This document shows, piece by piece, positions 34,399 through 42,792 of a stretch of 64,000 nt of DNA. Each line of letters opens with the position of its first letter. Within the stretch, counting starts at the first letter, position 1. A program made the translations under genes and the position numbers. This stretch comes from Flavobacterium fragile (GTDB lineage Bacteria; Bacteroidota; Bacteroidia; Flavobacteriales; Flavobacteriaceae), in NCBI RefSeq assembly GCF_023634865.1, contig NZ_JAMLJN010000003.1:186001-250000 (forward strand), read 5' to 3'. The notes under the pieces are model-generated. The model was given only the letters and a program-made list of their open reading frames with translations, was not told the DNA's origin and made no database searches.

Positions 34399-35344
34399 TT
34401 GATTCCAGTATTTTCTGAAGCACAATTTGTGCGGCATAAGTTCTATTATTGGCTTGTTGGTAAATTAAAGAATTAGGTCTATCTAATACTTCATCGCTTA
34501 CTTCTACATTTCTTCGCACGGGCAAACAATGCATGATTTTGGCATCATTAGTAACTTTTAGTTTTTCATGGGTTAACATCCAATCTTCCTCGGTTTCTAG
34601 GATTTTCCCATATTCTTCAAATGACGACCAGTTTTTTATATATACAAAATCAGCATCTTGTAGTGCTACTTCTTGATTGTATTCAATGGTTGCATTTTGA
34701 GTGAATTTTGGGTCCAATTCATATCCTTTTGGATGCGTAATTACAAATTCGCAATCCGTTTTGTTCATCCATTGAGCAAAGGAATTTCCAACGGCATGTG
34801 GAATCGATTTTATGTGAGGCGCCCAAGTCAAAACTACTTTTGGTTTCTTATTGATTGGTTTCTGCTCTTCAATAGTGATGCAATCCGCCAAACTTTGTAA
34901 CGGATGTAAAGTTGCTGATTCTAAGGAAATAATAGGCACAGTCGCATATTTTTCAAACAAAGAAAATACCTTTTCAGAAGTGTCTTCTTCTTTATTAGTC
35001 AATCCCGCAAAACAACGAATACCAATAATATCACAATACTGACTCAGTACTTGCGCCGCATCTTTGATGTGTTCTACAGTTCCACCATTCATAATTGCTC
35101 CATCTTCAAATTCCCATGTCCACGCTTCTTGATTGGCATTTAAAATGATGGTATTCAAACCTAAATTTTGAGCTGCTTTTTGAGTACTTAATCTAGTTCT
35201 TAAACTTGAATTTAGAAAAACCAAGCCTAAAGTTTTTCCTTTGCCTAATTCGCTTTTTTGTAAAGGCGTTTTTTTTATTTGGATTGCCTCTTGAATAAAT
35301 GCATCAAGATTGGTTATATCGTCTACAGAGAAAAATCGTTTCAT
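34385..35344 (-). CDS. argF': N-acyl-L-ornithine carbamoyltransferase (ArgF')
   Basis: 319 residues. Makes N-acylcitrulline from N-acylornithine and carbamoyl phosphate. Carbamoyl-phosphate loop SSLRTR (46-51), HPLQ (147-150) and the ArgF'-specific HCLPVRRN (272-279), where true ornithine carbamoyltransferases have HCLPA. The position that sets acyl specificity aligns with residue 90, here Val in GGTVEHI; as I recall the family, Pro at this point is succinyl-specific (Bacteroides) and Glu is acetyl-specific (Xanthomonas). It lies 2 nt after argD and overlaps argB. Confidence 0.94.
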   Translation of the reverse strand: MKRFFSVDDITNLDAFIQEAIQIKKTPLQKSELGKGKTLGLVFLNSSLRTRLSTQKAAQNLGLNTIILNANQEAWTWEFEDGAIMNGGTVEHIKDAAQVLSQYCDIIGIRCFAGLTNKEEDTSEKVFSLFEKYATVPIISLESATLHPLQSLADCITIEEQKPINKKPKVVLTWAPHIKSIPHAVGNSFAQWMNKTDCEFVITHPKGYELDPKFTQNATIEYNQEVALQDADFVYIKNWSSFEEYGKILETEEDWMLTHEKLKVTNDAKIMHCLPVRRNVEVSDEVLDRPNSLIYQQANNRTYAAQIVLQKILESNENA

Positions 35345-35346
35345 GA

Positions 35347-36483
35347 TTATAAATTTGATTTGGATAGAATTTTAAATGCGTGTATAAAAGCATCTAACTC
35401 GGTTTTTGTAATGTTTAAAGCAGGAAGAATTCGCAATGTTTTTGGGCACGAAGCATTTCCAGTTAAAATATTGAATTCACTCAGCAATTTGTTTCGTAAT
35501 GGCGCACAAGAAACTTTTAGTTCGATGCCAAACATTAAACCTTGGTAACGGATTTCGTGAATTAACGGATCGTCTTTTAACTCTTCATACAAGTAGTTTC
35601 CTAAATCTGTTGCATTTTGTAATAGGTTTTCTTTTTCGATGGTTTCTAAAACGGCAAGTGATGCAGCACAAGCCAAATAGTTACCGCCGAAAGTGGTTCC
35701 CAATAAACCATGCTTGGCTTGAAATTTAGGAGCAATTAAAACGCCACCAACCGGAAAACCATTTCCCATTCCTTTCGCAATTGTTATGATATCAGCTTGA
35801 ACTTGGGCATGTTGATGAGCAAAAAACTTTCCTGTTCTTCCATAACCCGATTGAATTTCATCGCAAATGAAAACCGCTTCATGTTCATCACATAAACTTC
35901 TTATTTTTTTTAAGAAGTCGACTTCCGGAATTTGAACACCGCCTACACCCTGAATTCCTTCAATAATTACCGAAGAAATTTCGTGATTTTTAAATGTTTC
36001 CTCTAACGCAGTTGTGTTGTTAAATGGAACAAAAATAAAATTGTCCGTCTCATTCGTTGGCGCAATAATACTTTTGTTGTCGGTTGCCGCAACAGCAGCC
36101 GCAGTTCTTCCATGAAAAGCTTTGGTGAAGCAAATATTCTTTTTCTTTTTTGTGTGAAATGAAGCTAGTTTAATTGCGTTTTCGTTGGCTTCAGCACCTG
36201 AATTACACATGAAGAGCGAATAGTCTTCGTAACCACAAATTTTACCTAGTTTTAGTGCTACTTCTTCTTGGATTGGAATTTTTACTGAATTGGAATAAAA
36301 GCCAATTTTTTGTAACTGTTCCGTGACTTTTTGTACATAAGTTGGATGGCTATGACCTATTGAAATCACGGCATGACCACCATATAAATCTAGATATTTT
36401 TCGTTTTTATCGTTCCATAAATAACTTCCTTCAGCTTTAATGAAGTTTAAGTCAAATAACGGATATACATCAAATAATTTCAT
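35347..36483 (-). CDS. argD: N-acylornithine aminotransferase
   Basis: 378-residue class III PLP aminotransferase. NSGAEANENAIKLA, the Asp of CDEIQSGYGRTGKFF and the PLP-lysine region IAKGMGNGFPVGG are seen. Interconverts N-acylglutamate semialdehyde and N-acylornithine with glutamate. Length is slightly short compared with E. coli ArgD (406), as is common in Bacteroidota. The assignment to argD rather than another class III enzyme rests on operon position. Confidence 0.94.
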   Translation of the reverse strand: MKLFDVYPLFDLNFIKAEGSYLWNDKNEKYLDLYGGHAVISIGHSHPTYVQKVTEQLQKIGFYSNSVKIPIQEEVALKLGKICGYEDYSLFMCNSGAEANENAIKLASFHTKKKKNICFTKAFHGRTAAAVAATDNKSIIAPTNETDNFIFVPFNNTTALEETFKNHEISSVIIEGIQGVGGVQIPEVDFLKKIRSLCDEHEAVFICDEIQSGYGRTGKFFAHQHAQVQADIITIAKGMGNGFPVGGVLIAPKFQAKHGLLGTTFGGNYLACAASLAVLETIEKENLLQNATDLGNYLYEELKDDPLIHEIRYQGLMFGIELKVSCAPLRNKLLSEFNILTGNASCPKTLRILPALNITKTELDAFIHAFKILSKSNL

Positions 36484-36493
36484 TTTTTTCTTT

Positions 36494-37468
36494 TTAAAAT
36501 GCTGAGGCTTTTAATTTTAATCCCAGCGTTGCTTCCCAGCCCAACATCAAATTCATGTTTTGAATCGCTTGTCCAGAAGCGCCTTTTAATAAATTATCAA
36601 TAACGGAGTGAATGACCACGTGATTTTCGTCTTTTTCAATAAACAGCAAACATTTATTGGTGTTTACAACTTGTTTCAAATCGATGTTGGTTTTAGACAA
36701 AAACACAAATGGATTGTTCCTGTATAAATCTTCATAAAGTGTTTGAATTTCTTCTAAACTCATTTTTGTTTCAATCGTAGAACTAGAGAAAATTCCCCGA
36801 GTAAAATCGCCACGCCAAGGCACAAATTCTAAGTTTACTTTTTCCACATTTAAACTATTTAGCGTTTTACAAATTTCAGCTACATGTTGGTGTTGTAAAG
36901 TTTTGTAAGCCGAAATATTATTAACTCTCCAGCTAAAATGCGTTGTCTCTTGCAATTGTTGTCCTGCACCAGTCGAACCTGTAATTCCGGTTGTGTAAAC
37001 TGTTTTTAAAATCTTTGCTTTCGCAAGTGGAAGCAACGCTAATTGAATAGCCGTAGCGAAACAACCTGGATTAGCAACGTAATTACTCTGTTCAATAGTT
37101 TTCTTATTGATTTCGGGTAAACCGTAAACAAAATTGCCTTTTTCAAATTTGCCGTCAATTCTGAAATCATTTCCTAAATCGATGATTTTGATGGTTTCAT
37201 TCACTTCATTATTTTGCAACCAAATTTTACTTTCTTTATGTGGGAGACACAGAAACAAAACATCAATTATATTGGAATATTGATTGGTGAAAATCAAATT
37301 TGTTTCGCCAATTAAATCGCTATGAATACTGCTGATTTCCTTTCCATTCTGACTTCTGCTTAATGCGAAAGTTATTTCGGTTTTTGGATGATTTAAGAGC
37401 AAACGAATCAATTCGCCACCGGTATAACCTGCAGCTCCCACTATTCCAACTTTTATTTTTGATTTCAT
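36494..37468 (-). CDS. argC: N-acyl-gamma-glutamyl-phosphate reductase
   Basis: 324 residues. NADP-binding GIVGAAGYTGGEL (8-20) and the catalytic Cys136 in NPGCFATA are clear. Reduces N-acylglutamyl phosphate to the semialdehyde. Lies 5 nt after argG and 10 nt before argD. Confidence 0.96.
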   Translation of the reverse strand: MKSKIKVGIVGAAGYTGGELIRLLLNHPKTEITFALSRSQNGKEISSIHSDLIGETNLIFTNQYSNIIDVLFLCLPHKESKIWLQNNEVNETIKIIDLGNDFRIDGKFEKGNFVYGLPEINKKTIEQSNYVANPGCFATAIQLALLPLAKAKILKTVYTTGITGSTGAGQQLQETTHFSWRVNNISAYKTLQHQHVAEICKTLNSLNVEKVNLEFVPWRGDFTRGIFSSSTIETKMSLEEIQTLYEDLYRNNPFVFLSKTNIDLKQVVNTNKCLLFIEKDENHVVIHSVIDNLLKGASGQAIQNMNLMLGWEATLGLKLKASAF

Positions 37469-37473
37469 TTGAT

Positions 37474-38685
37474 TTATATTTTCCCTTCGTTCACCTGATG
37501 ATAAATGGTAAGCGAATTACTGATTATTTTTGAATATCCTTTTACGTCTTCTCCTGACCAGCCCAAATTCATTTCACCATAACTTCCAAATTTGGATGCC
37601 ATCAAATCGTTTTCTGATTCAATTCCGTTAAGGATAAAACGATAGGGTAAAAGCGTTACTGTAACTTTTCCGTTGACAGTTTTTTGAGTGTTGGTAAAGA
37701 AAGATTCTATATCACGTAAAGCGGGATCTAAGAACAAACCTTCGTGTAACCAGCTACCATACCAATCGGCTAATTGGCTTTTCAAATTCAATTGGAATTT
37801 CGATAACGTATGTTTTTCCAATAGATGATGTGCTTTCAGAATAATCATAGCCGCCGCCGCTTCAAAACCTACTCTTCCTTTTATGCCGACAATGGTATCC
37901 CCCACGTGAATATCTCTTCCGATAGCGAAAGGAGCGGCTAACTTTTCTAAATGCAAAATAGCATCACTTGGATGAGAGAAAATAGTATCGTTAATTCCGA
38001 AGATTTCTCCTTCTTTGAAATGTAAAATCACTTCGGTTTTGTCTGCTTCTGATTTTTCTAATTGCGATGGAAAAGCGGTTTCAGGTAAATGTTGATTAGA
38101 TGTTAAAGTTTCTTTTCCGCCAACAGAAGTTCCCCAAAGCCCTTTATTTACAGAATACAACGCTTTTTCGAAATTCATTTCTACTTGATTTTCTTTTAAA
38201 AATTCCATTTCGGCTTCTCTAGAAAGTTTCAAATCACGAATTGGCGTGATGATTTCGATATTAGGACAAAGAATATTAAAAATTACATCAAAACGCACTT
38301 GATCATTTCCAGCGCCAGTACTTCCATGAGCTACTGCATCAGCATTGATTTTTTTAGCAAAATCAGCAATCGATTTAGCTTGAATGGTTCGTTCAGCACT
38401 TACAGAAAGCGGATAGGTATTGTTTTTTAGAACATTTCCATAAATCAAGAATTTTACACAAGTATCATAATAATTTTTTACGGCATCAATACACGTATAA
38501 GAATGGACACCAAGATTCAAAGCGCGTCTTTCAATGTCTTTTATTTCTTCAACTGAAAATCCACCTGTATTTACAGTTACTGCGTGAATTTCGTATCCTA
38601 ATTTTTTAGATAAATAAACGGCACAAAACGAAGTGTCTAATCCTCCGCTATAAGCTAAAACTACTTTTTTCATGGTTTTCTTCAT
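37474..38685 (-). CDS. argG: Argininosuccinate synthase
   Basis: 403 residues (399 if the second Met at 38673 is used). PP-loop AYSGGLDTS (10-18) binds ATP; GSTGAGNDQVRFD is the citrulline/Asp-binding region. Condenses citrulline and aspartate. Both possible starts overlap the GNAT gene (26-38 nt), so translation is coupled. Shorter than E. coli ArgG, as is normal in Bacteroidota. Confidence 0.95.
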   Translation of the reverse strand: MKKTMKKVVLAYSGGLDTSFCAVYLSKKLGYEIHAVTVNTGGFSVEEIKDIERRALNLGVHSYTCIDAVKNYYDTCVKFLIYGNVLKNNTYPLSVSAERTIQAKSIADFAKKINADAVAHGSTGAGNDQVRFDVIFNILCPNIEIITPIRDLKLSREAEMEFLKENQVEMNFEKALYSVNKGLWGTSVGGKETLTSNQHLPETAFPSQLEKSEADKTEVILHFKEGEIFGINDTIFSHPSDAILHLEKLAAPFAIGRDIHVGDTIVGIKGRVGFEAAAAMIILKAHHLLEKHTLSKFQLNLKSQLADWYGSWLHEGLFLDPALRDIESFFTNTQKTVNGKVTVTLLPYRFILNGIESENDLMASKFGSYGEMNLGWSGEDVKGYSKIISNSLTIYHQVNEGKI

Positions 38686-39229
38686 TTGGTATTAATGCTA
38701 CTTTTGGTTCGTACAACATGGCTGTGCACAAACAGTTTTTCTTTTCTTTTGCGATTAAAATTTCATAATTGATACAGCTTTTGCATCCGTTCCAAAAGTT
38801 TTCATCTTGTGTTAATTCGGAATAAGTTACGGGTTCGTAGCCCAATTCACTATTGATTTTCATCACTGCTAAACCCGTAGTTAGACCAAAGATTTTAGCA
38901 TTTGGAAACTTATTTTGAGACAATGAAAATATAGCTTGTTTGATTTTACGAGCTAGTCCGTGTTTTCTAAATTTTGGCGCTACTATCAATCCTGAATTGG
39001 CTACAAATTTTTCATGACTCCACGTTTCGATATAACAAAATCCTGCCCATTCGTTTTCTTCGGTAAGGGCGATAATTCCATTTCCGTCTATGATTTTTTT
39101 ATTTAAATATTCTATCGAACGCTTTGCGATTCCTGTTCCTCTCATTTTTGCCGAAAGTTCCATTTCTTCTATGATGGCTTCGCAGAAAATCAAATGTTGA
39201 GAATTCGTTTGCTCAATTTTAATGGTCAT
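38648..39229 (-). CDS. GNAT acyltransferase heading the arginine operon (candidate N-acylglutamate synthase)
   Basis: 193 residues. GNAT acyl-CoA loop in APKFRKHGLARKIKQ (about 103-117, with R-x-x-G-x-A) following a strand GLIV. The C-terminus is cysteine-rich (FWNGCKSCINYEIL, KKNCLCTAM), unlike ordinary GNATs. It is the first gene of the operon with the complete set argG, argC, argD, argF', argB, argE, argH but with no argA or argJ in the window, so the first step, acylation of glutamate, is the obvious gap it could fill. I recall that divergent GNATs have been assigned this role in Bacteroides. The acyl group (acetyl or succinyl) is not determinable here. Confidence 0.85.
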   Translation of the reverse strand: MTIKIEQTNSQHLIFCEAIIEEMELSAKMRGTGIAKRSIEYLNKKIIDGNGIIALTEENEWAGFCYIETWSHEKFVANSGLIVAPKFRKHGLARKIKQAIFSLSQNKFPNAKIFGLTTGLAVMKINSELGYEPVTYSELTQDENFWNGCKSCINYEILIAKEKKNCLCTAMLYEPKVALIPNEENHEKSSFSL

Positions 39230-39246
39230 TTCTTTTAAAATTTCGG

Positions 39247-39280
39247 CAAAACTAAATAAAATTATTTATTAAATCACAAA
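39247..39280 (-). promoter_or_regulatory. Promoter of the arginine operon
   Basis: Minus strand TTTG (39280-39277), 22-nt spacer, TAGTTTTG (39254-39247): consensus, 18 nt upstream of the GNAT ATG. Confidence 0.55.
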
Positions 39281-39282
39281 AT

Positions 39283-39330
39283 AAAGATAAAATATCTTTT
39301 TAAAATTAATTTTAAAGATTTTAAATCTTT
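39283..39330. promoter_or_regulatory. Twin palindromes upstream of the arginine promoter
   Basis: AAAGATAAAATATCTTT (39283-39299) is a 7-bp inverted repeat with a 3-nt centre; AAAGATTTTAAATCTTT (39314-39330) is a 6-bp inverted repeat with a 5-nt centre. Both are 17 bp, their centres are 31 bp apart (about three turns) and they share AAAGAT/ATCTTT. They lie just upstream of the -33 and look like paired operator sites. The bound protein is unknown; ArgR or Lrp-type factors are possible. Confidence 0.5.
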
Positions 39331-39410
39331 AGTTTAAATTGTTATTTATTTGTTATAACAGTTTTATTATCTGTATATTTTACTATTTTTGTACCCTTAA
39401 TTTCAAGTTT

Positions 39411-39998
39411 ATGATTTTACCAATATACGGATACGGTGAACCAGTTTTACGTAAAGTAGCGGAGGACATTACGCCAGAATATCCGAATCTTAAAGAAACA
39501 ATTGCGAACATGTATGACACTATGTATCATGCACATGGCGTTGGTTTGGCGGCTCCACAAGTTGGGTTACCTATTCGTTTGTTTGTTATTGATACCGAAC
39601 CTTTTGCAGATAGTGATGACGTTTCTAAAGAAGAAGCAGCTTTAATGAAAGACTTCAAAAAGACGTTTATTAATGCCAAAATCATCAAAGAAGAAGGTGA
39701 TATTTGGGGATTCAACGAAGGTTGTTTGAGTATACCAGATGTGCGTGAAGATGTTTTTCGTCATGACACAATTACAATTGAATACATGGACGAAGATTTT
39801 AATAAGAAGACCGAAGTATATGATGGTTTAATCGCTCGTGTTATCCAACATGAGTACGATCACATTGAAGGTATTTTATTTACTGATCACTTGTCGATGT
39901 TGAAAAAGAAATTAATTGGGAAAAAATTGCAAAACATCATGGATGGTAAAGCAAGACCTGATTATAAAATGAAATTTGTTAACAAAAAAGGACGTTAA
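39411..39998 (+). CDS. def: Peptide deformylase
   Basis: 195 residues from the ATG at 39411 (MILPIYGYGEPVLRKVAEDI); an upstream in-frame start at 39339 gives an untypical N-terminus. Removes formyl from nascent peptides. Motifs: GVGLAAPQ (43-50), EGCLSIP (103-109) and QHEYDHIEG (146-154), which provide the metal ligands and catalytic Glu. A -7-like TATTTTTG lies at 39384-39391. First of the conserved def-DUF5606-mazG run. Confidence 0.97.
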   Translation: MILPIYGYGEPVLRKVAEDITPEYPNLKETIANMYDTMYHAHGVGLAAPQVGLPIRLFVIDTEPFADSDDVSKEEAALMKDFKKTFINAKIIKEEGDIWGFNEGCLSIPDVREDVFRHDTITIEYMDEDFNKKTEVYDGLIARVIQHEYDHIEGILFTDHLSMLKKKLIGKKLQNIMDGKARPDYKMKFVNKKGR

Positions 39999-39999
39999 T

Positions 40000-40080
40000 T
40001 ACAGTATTCAGTGTTCAGTTTTTAGTATTCAGTTTTTCTTTAAACTTTTTACTTTTTACGTTTCACTTTTTACTTTAAAA
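40000..40080. repeat. Low-complexity TTCAGT / TTTTTAC intergenic sequence
   Basis: Between def and the DUF5606 gene the sequence is made of repeats of (A/T)TTCAGT followed by TTTTTAC-like units. A similar CAGTGTTCAG stretch follows mazG at 41457-41498. No coding potential; origin unknown. Confidence 0.6.
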
Positions 40081-40113
40081 TAATATATTTGCCAACCTTA
40101 ATTAGTAAGAACA

Positions 40114-40548
40114 ATGAGCATTCAAAAAATATTAGCTATTTCTGGGAAACCAGGTTTATATGAATTAAAAATTCAAACACGTACAGGATTTGTTGCAGAG
40201 TCTTTATTAGACGGAAAGAAAATTACTGTTGGAATGAGAGCAAACGTAAGTTTGTTATCAGAAATTGCAGTATATACTTATTCAGAAGAGGTACGTTTAA
40301 CAGAAGTATTCAAAGCAATTGCTACTAAAGAAAACGATGGTTTAGCAATGTCTCACAAAGAAGACGATGCAAAATTAAAAACGTATTTCAGAGAAGTTTT
40401 ACCAGAATTTGACGAAGACAGAGTATATACGTCTGACATTAAAAAAATCTTAAATTGGTACAATTTGTTACAACCTAAAGGATTTGTTTCTGTAGAAGCG
40501 TTATCAAAAGAAGTAAAACAAGAAGAAGAAACTCCAGCTGCTGAATAA
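40114..40548 (+). CDS. DUF5606 family protein
   Basis: 144 residues, function unknown. MSIQKILAISGKPGLYEL and TGFVAESLLDGKKITVGMRA form a conserved N-terminal domain (about 1-70) that looks like a small beta-rich fold; FREVLPEFDEDRVYTSDIKKI forms a conserved helical part (about 90-125), and the C-terminus is acidic and disordered. It is placed between def and mazG, an arrangement conserved in Flavobacteria as far as I know. The TATATTTG at 40084-40091 may be its -7. Confidence 0.85.
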   Translation: MSIQKILAISGKPGLYELKIQTRTGFVAESLLDGKKITVGMRANVSLLSEIAVYTYSEEVRLTEVFKAIATKENDGLAMSHKEDDAKLKTYFREVLPEFDEDRVYTSDIKKILNWYNLLQPKGFVSVEALSKEVKQEEETPAAE

Positions 40549-40569
40549 GCATTGAAAAAATTATACTTT

Positions 40570-40600
40570 AAAATCCTGCGTTTTCCACGTGGGATTTTTT
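40570..40600 (+). terminator. Terminator after the DUF5606 gene
   Basis: AAAATCC (40570-40576) pairs with GGATTTT (40592-40598), loop of 15 nt containing a short CG-rich inner pairing, then a T run. Confidence 0.65.
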
Positions 40601-40616
40601 ATTTTTACATCTAATT

Positions 40617-40643
40617 TGTCATGCTGAACTCGTTTCAGCATCT
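40617..40643 (+). repeat. Dispersed GTCATGCTGAA...TTCAGCATCTC hairpin (copy 2)
   Basis: ATGCTGAA (40621-40628) and TTCAGCAT (40634-40641) with loop CTCGT. Same element as at 24589-24609 in the opposite orientation, and related to the first hairpins of the cassettes near 41585 and 45012. Confidence 0.7.
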
Positions 40644-40682
40644 CAATTTAACGATTCAACAATTTAACAATTCAACTCCAAA

Positions 40683-41456
40683 ATGAACACACGCCAGCAA
40701 CAATTACAAGCTTTCAACCGCCTTTTAGATATCATGGACGATTTACGCGAAAAATGTCCGTGGGATAAAAAGCAAACGCTTCAAAGTCTACGTCATTTAA
40801 CGATTGAAGAAACCTACGAATTAGGCAATGCTATTTTAGATAACGATTTGCAGGAAATCAAGAAAGAGTTGGGTGATGTATTGTTACACATTGTATTTTA
40901 TGCGAAAATTGGAAGCGAAACCAATGCGTTTGATATTGGCGATGTAGCAAATTCCATTTGTGATAAATTAATCGATCGTCATCCACATATTTATGGCGAT
41001 GTGATAGTGGCTGATGAAGAAGAAGTAAAGCAAAATTGGGAAAAACTAAAACTCAAAGAAGGTAAAAAATCCGTTTTAGAAGGTGTGCCAAAAAGTTTAC
41101 CAGCATTAGTAAAAGCAAGCCGCATTCAAGATAAGGTTAAAGGTGTTGGATTTGATTGGGAAGAACCGCATCAAGTGTGGGACAAAGTACAAGAAGAGCT
41201 AAACGAACTTCAAGTTGAGGTACAAGCCGGCAACCAAGACAAAATAGAAGCCGAATTTGGCGACGTTTTATTCTCCATGATAAATTACGCAAGATTCTTA
41301 AAAGTAAACCCAGAAGACGCTTTAGAACGCACCAATAAAAAATTCATTAAACGTTTCCAATATTTAGAAAGCAAAGCCACCGAATTAGGCAAACCTTTAA
41401 TGAATATGACGCTAGCTGAAATGGATGTTTTTTGGGAAGAAGCGAAGAAGTTGTAG
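40683..41456 (+). CDS. mazG: Nucleoside triphosphate pyrophosphohydrolase MazG
   Basis: 257 residues with two MazG repeats: EETYELGNAI (42-51) with KELGDVLLHIVFYAKI (61-76), and EELNELQVEV with EAEFGDVLFSMINYARF in the C-terminal half. The E-E-x-x-E / E-x-x-D metal sites appear intact in both. Hydrolyses aberrant NTPs and can lower ppGpp. Start MNTRQQQLQAFNRLL is typical. Confidence 0.95.
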   Translation: MNTRQQQLQAFNRLLDIMDDLREKCPWDKKQTLQSLRHLTIEETYELGNAILDNDLQEIKKELGDVLLHIVFYAKIGSETNAFDIGDVANSICDKLIDRHPHIYGDVIVADEEEVKQNWEKLKLKEGKKSVLEGVPKSLPALVKASRIQDKVKGVGFDWEEPHQVWDKVQEELNELQVEVQAGNQDKIEAEFGDVLFSMINYARFLKVNPEDALERTNKKFIKRFQYLESKATELGKPLMNMTLAEMDVFWEEAKKL

Positions 41457-41818
41457 TGTTCAGTGGTCAGACGCAGTGTTCAGTTTTAACGTTTAGTTTG
41501 TTAGGCTCAACTTGTTTGAGTATTTAAACGCAAAGGCGCTAAGTTGTTTCGCAAAGCACGCAAAGTTTTTCCACTCAGTTTGTCATGCTTAAGCATCTCT
41601 TTTATGTAATCCCTACGGGATTTTACCAGCTATTTTACTTTAAAGTTACCCATATTTCATGCCTAATGGTATTTTAAATAGTTGCATTCACTTTTTTTAG
41701 TTCCTTTGGAGCTGAAATCGGTAAAATAAACACAACGATTAGGAAGTTTTGTAAAGACTGTATATTAGTGTGTTATGAAAATGATTGTCATGTTAGAAAA
41801 ATAAATTGATTTACCTTT
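41457..41818. repeat. Intergenic region with multi-hairpin cassette A
   Basis: 362 nt without a gene. 41525-41576 holds CGCAAAG-type direct repeats. Four short hairpins follow: ATGCTT/AAGCAT (41585-41596), AATCCC-TAC-GGGATT (41608-41622), ATGCC-TAAT-GGTAT (41659-41672) and AGTTCC-TTT-GGAGCT (41699-41713). The order of the first three matches cassette B in inverted orientation at 44936-45087. Nothing else recognisable is seen up to 41818. Confidence 0.7.
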
Positions 41819-42745
41819 TTAATTTTCGTCTAAAATAATTTCAATTTCTCTAATTTCAACGTTACTATTTCCATCTAAACTTACATTTGTTACTTGCATT
41901 GAGTATAAAGGCCAACCGGAATTATGTATGGATGTGGTTAATATTATGCTATGTTCTAAGTTTTCGATGTTTTTTTTATCATTAGCACTTATTTTTTGTT
42001 CACTTATTTTTTCTCCAAATCGTATAGCTTCTTTAGCAAGTTGTTCTTGATCAACATATTGTTCAAGTAAAAGCACTACAAAATCATTATCTTCGGAAAT
42101 TTCGGTTAATTCAACATAAACTTTTGCGTCAAACGGCTCTCCCCCTAAAAGGTTGTCTAGTTTTAAATTACCTTCAACGGTTTCATTTAATTTATACGCC
42201 CCACCATGAAAATTATAAAATTGATTAATGTCTTTAATAGTCGTGTTATTTACAGCCAATTTTCCTATATATAAGGTTTCAATTTTTTTTATTAATTCAA
42301 CTAACTCATTATCGGACTTTGAAATTTCGTTTTTAAGTATATCAATTGTCTTTTGATAATCTCTAGTTAATTCTTCTAAATTTAAAATTTCTTTGAAACC
42401 TCCCATTTCATCTGTTTTGAAAATAATTTTTCTATTTTCATTTAAAGAGATGATTTTTGAAAGTAGTGGATGTTTAATATTGGTTTTAAAGTCAGAATAT
42501 AGCCACTCAATTGTATAAGAGTTAGCTGTTGAGTCAGTAATTTTTATATTCAGTCTAAAGTCTAATCTGCTTTTTAAAATGGAATCATTACCAGTAACTT
42601 TGTATTTGGAATGGGTAATTTTATATTGTTGCTCCTCGTTTAAATCCCAATATCCAATAGCTTGAAAAGTAGAATCTTTTAAATTAATTTGACTTAGTGA
42701 ATAATTAGTAATAAAAAAAGTGAAAAAAATAAGGATGTTTTTCAT
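41819..42745 (-). CDS. Secreted protein of unknown function
   Basis: 308 residues with a signal peptide (MKNILIFFTFFITNYSLS then Q). Not recognised. Charged and mixed alpha/beta, with a predicted helical or coiled-coil stretch (about 125-165, Lys/Glu/Leu-rich), and no Cys. Conserved-looking core around YNFHGGAYKLNETVEGNLKL. Lies 47 nt after the DUF349 gene on the same strand but separated from it by a terminator. Both genes lie between inverted repeat cassettes. Confidence 0.75.
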   Translation of the reverse strand: MKNILIFFTFFITNYSLSQINLKDSTFQAIGYWDLNEEQQYKITHSKYKVTGNDSILKSRLDFRLNIKITDSTANSYTIEWLYSDFKTNIKHPLLSKIISLNENRKIIFKTDEMGGFKEILNLEELTRDYQKTIDILKNEISKSDNELVELIKKIETLYIGKLAVNNTTIKDINQFYNFHGGAYKLNETVEGNLKLDNLLGGEPFDAKVYVELTEISEDNDFVVLLLEQYVDQEQLAKEAIRFGEKISEQKISANDKKNIENLEHSIILTTSIHNSGWPLYSMQVTNVSLDGNSNVEIREIEIILDEN

Positions 42746-42754
42746 TTGAAAATT

Positions 42755-42788
42755 TTTTAAAAAAATCCCGAGCCTTAACTCGGGATTT
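42755..42788 (-). terminator. Terminator after the DUF349 gene
   Basis: AAATCCCGAG (42763-42772) pairs with CTCGGGATTT (42779-42788), followed on the minus strand by a T run. Confidence 0.85.
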
Positions 42789-42792
42789 CCAA

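Noticed and set aside
34385..35344. Ornithine carbamoyltransferase argF
   Set aside because: HCLPVRRN and the surrounding sequence are of the N-acylornithine type, and an ArgE-like deacylase follows, consistent with ArgF'.
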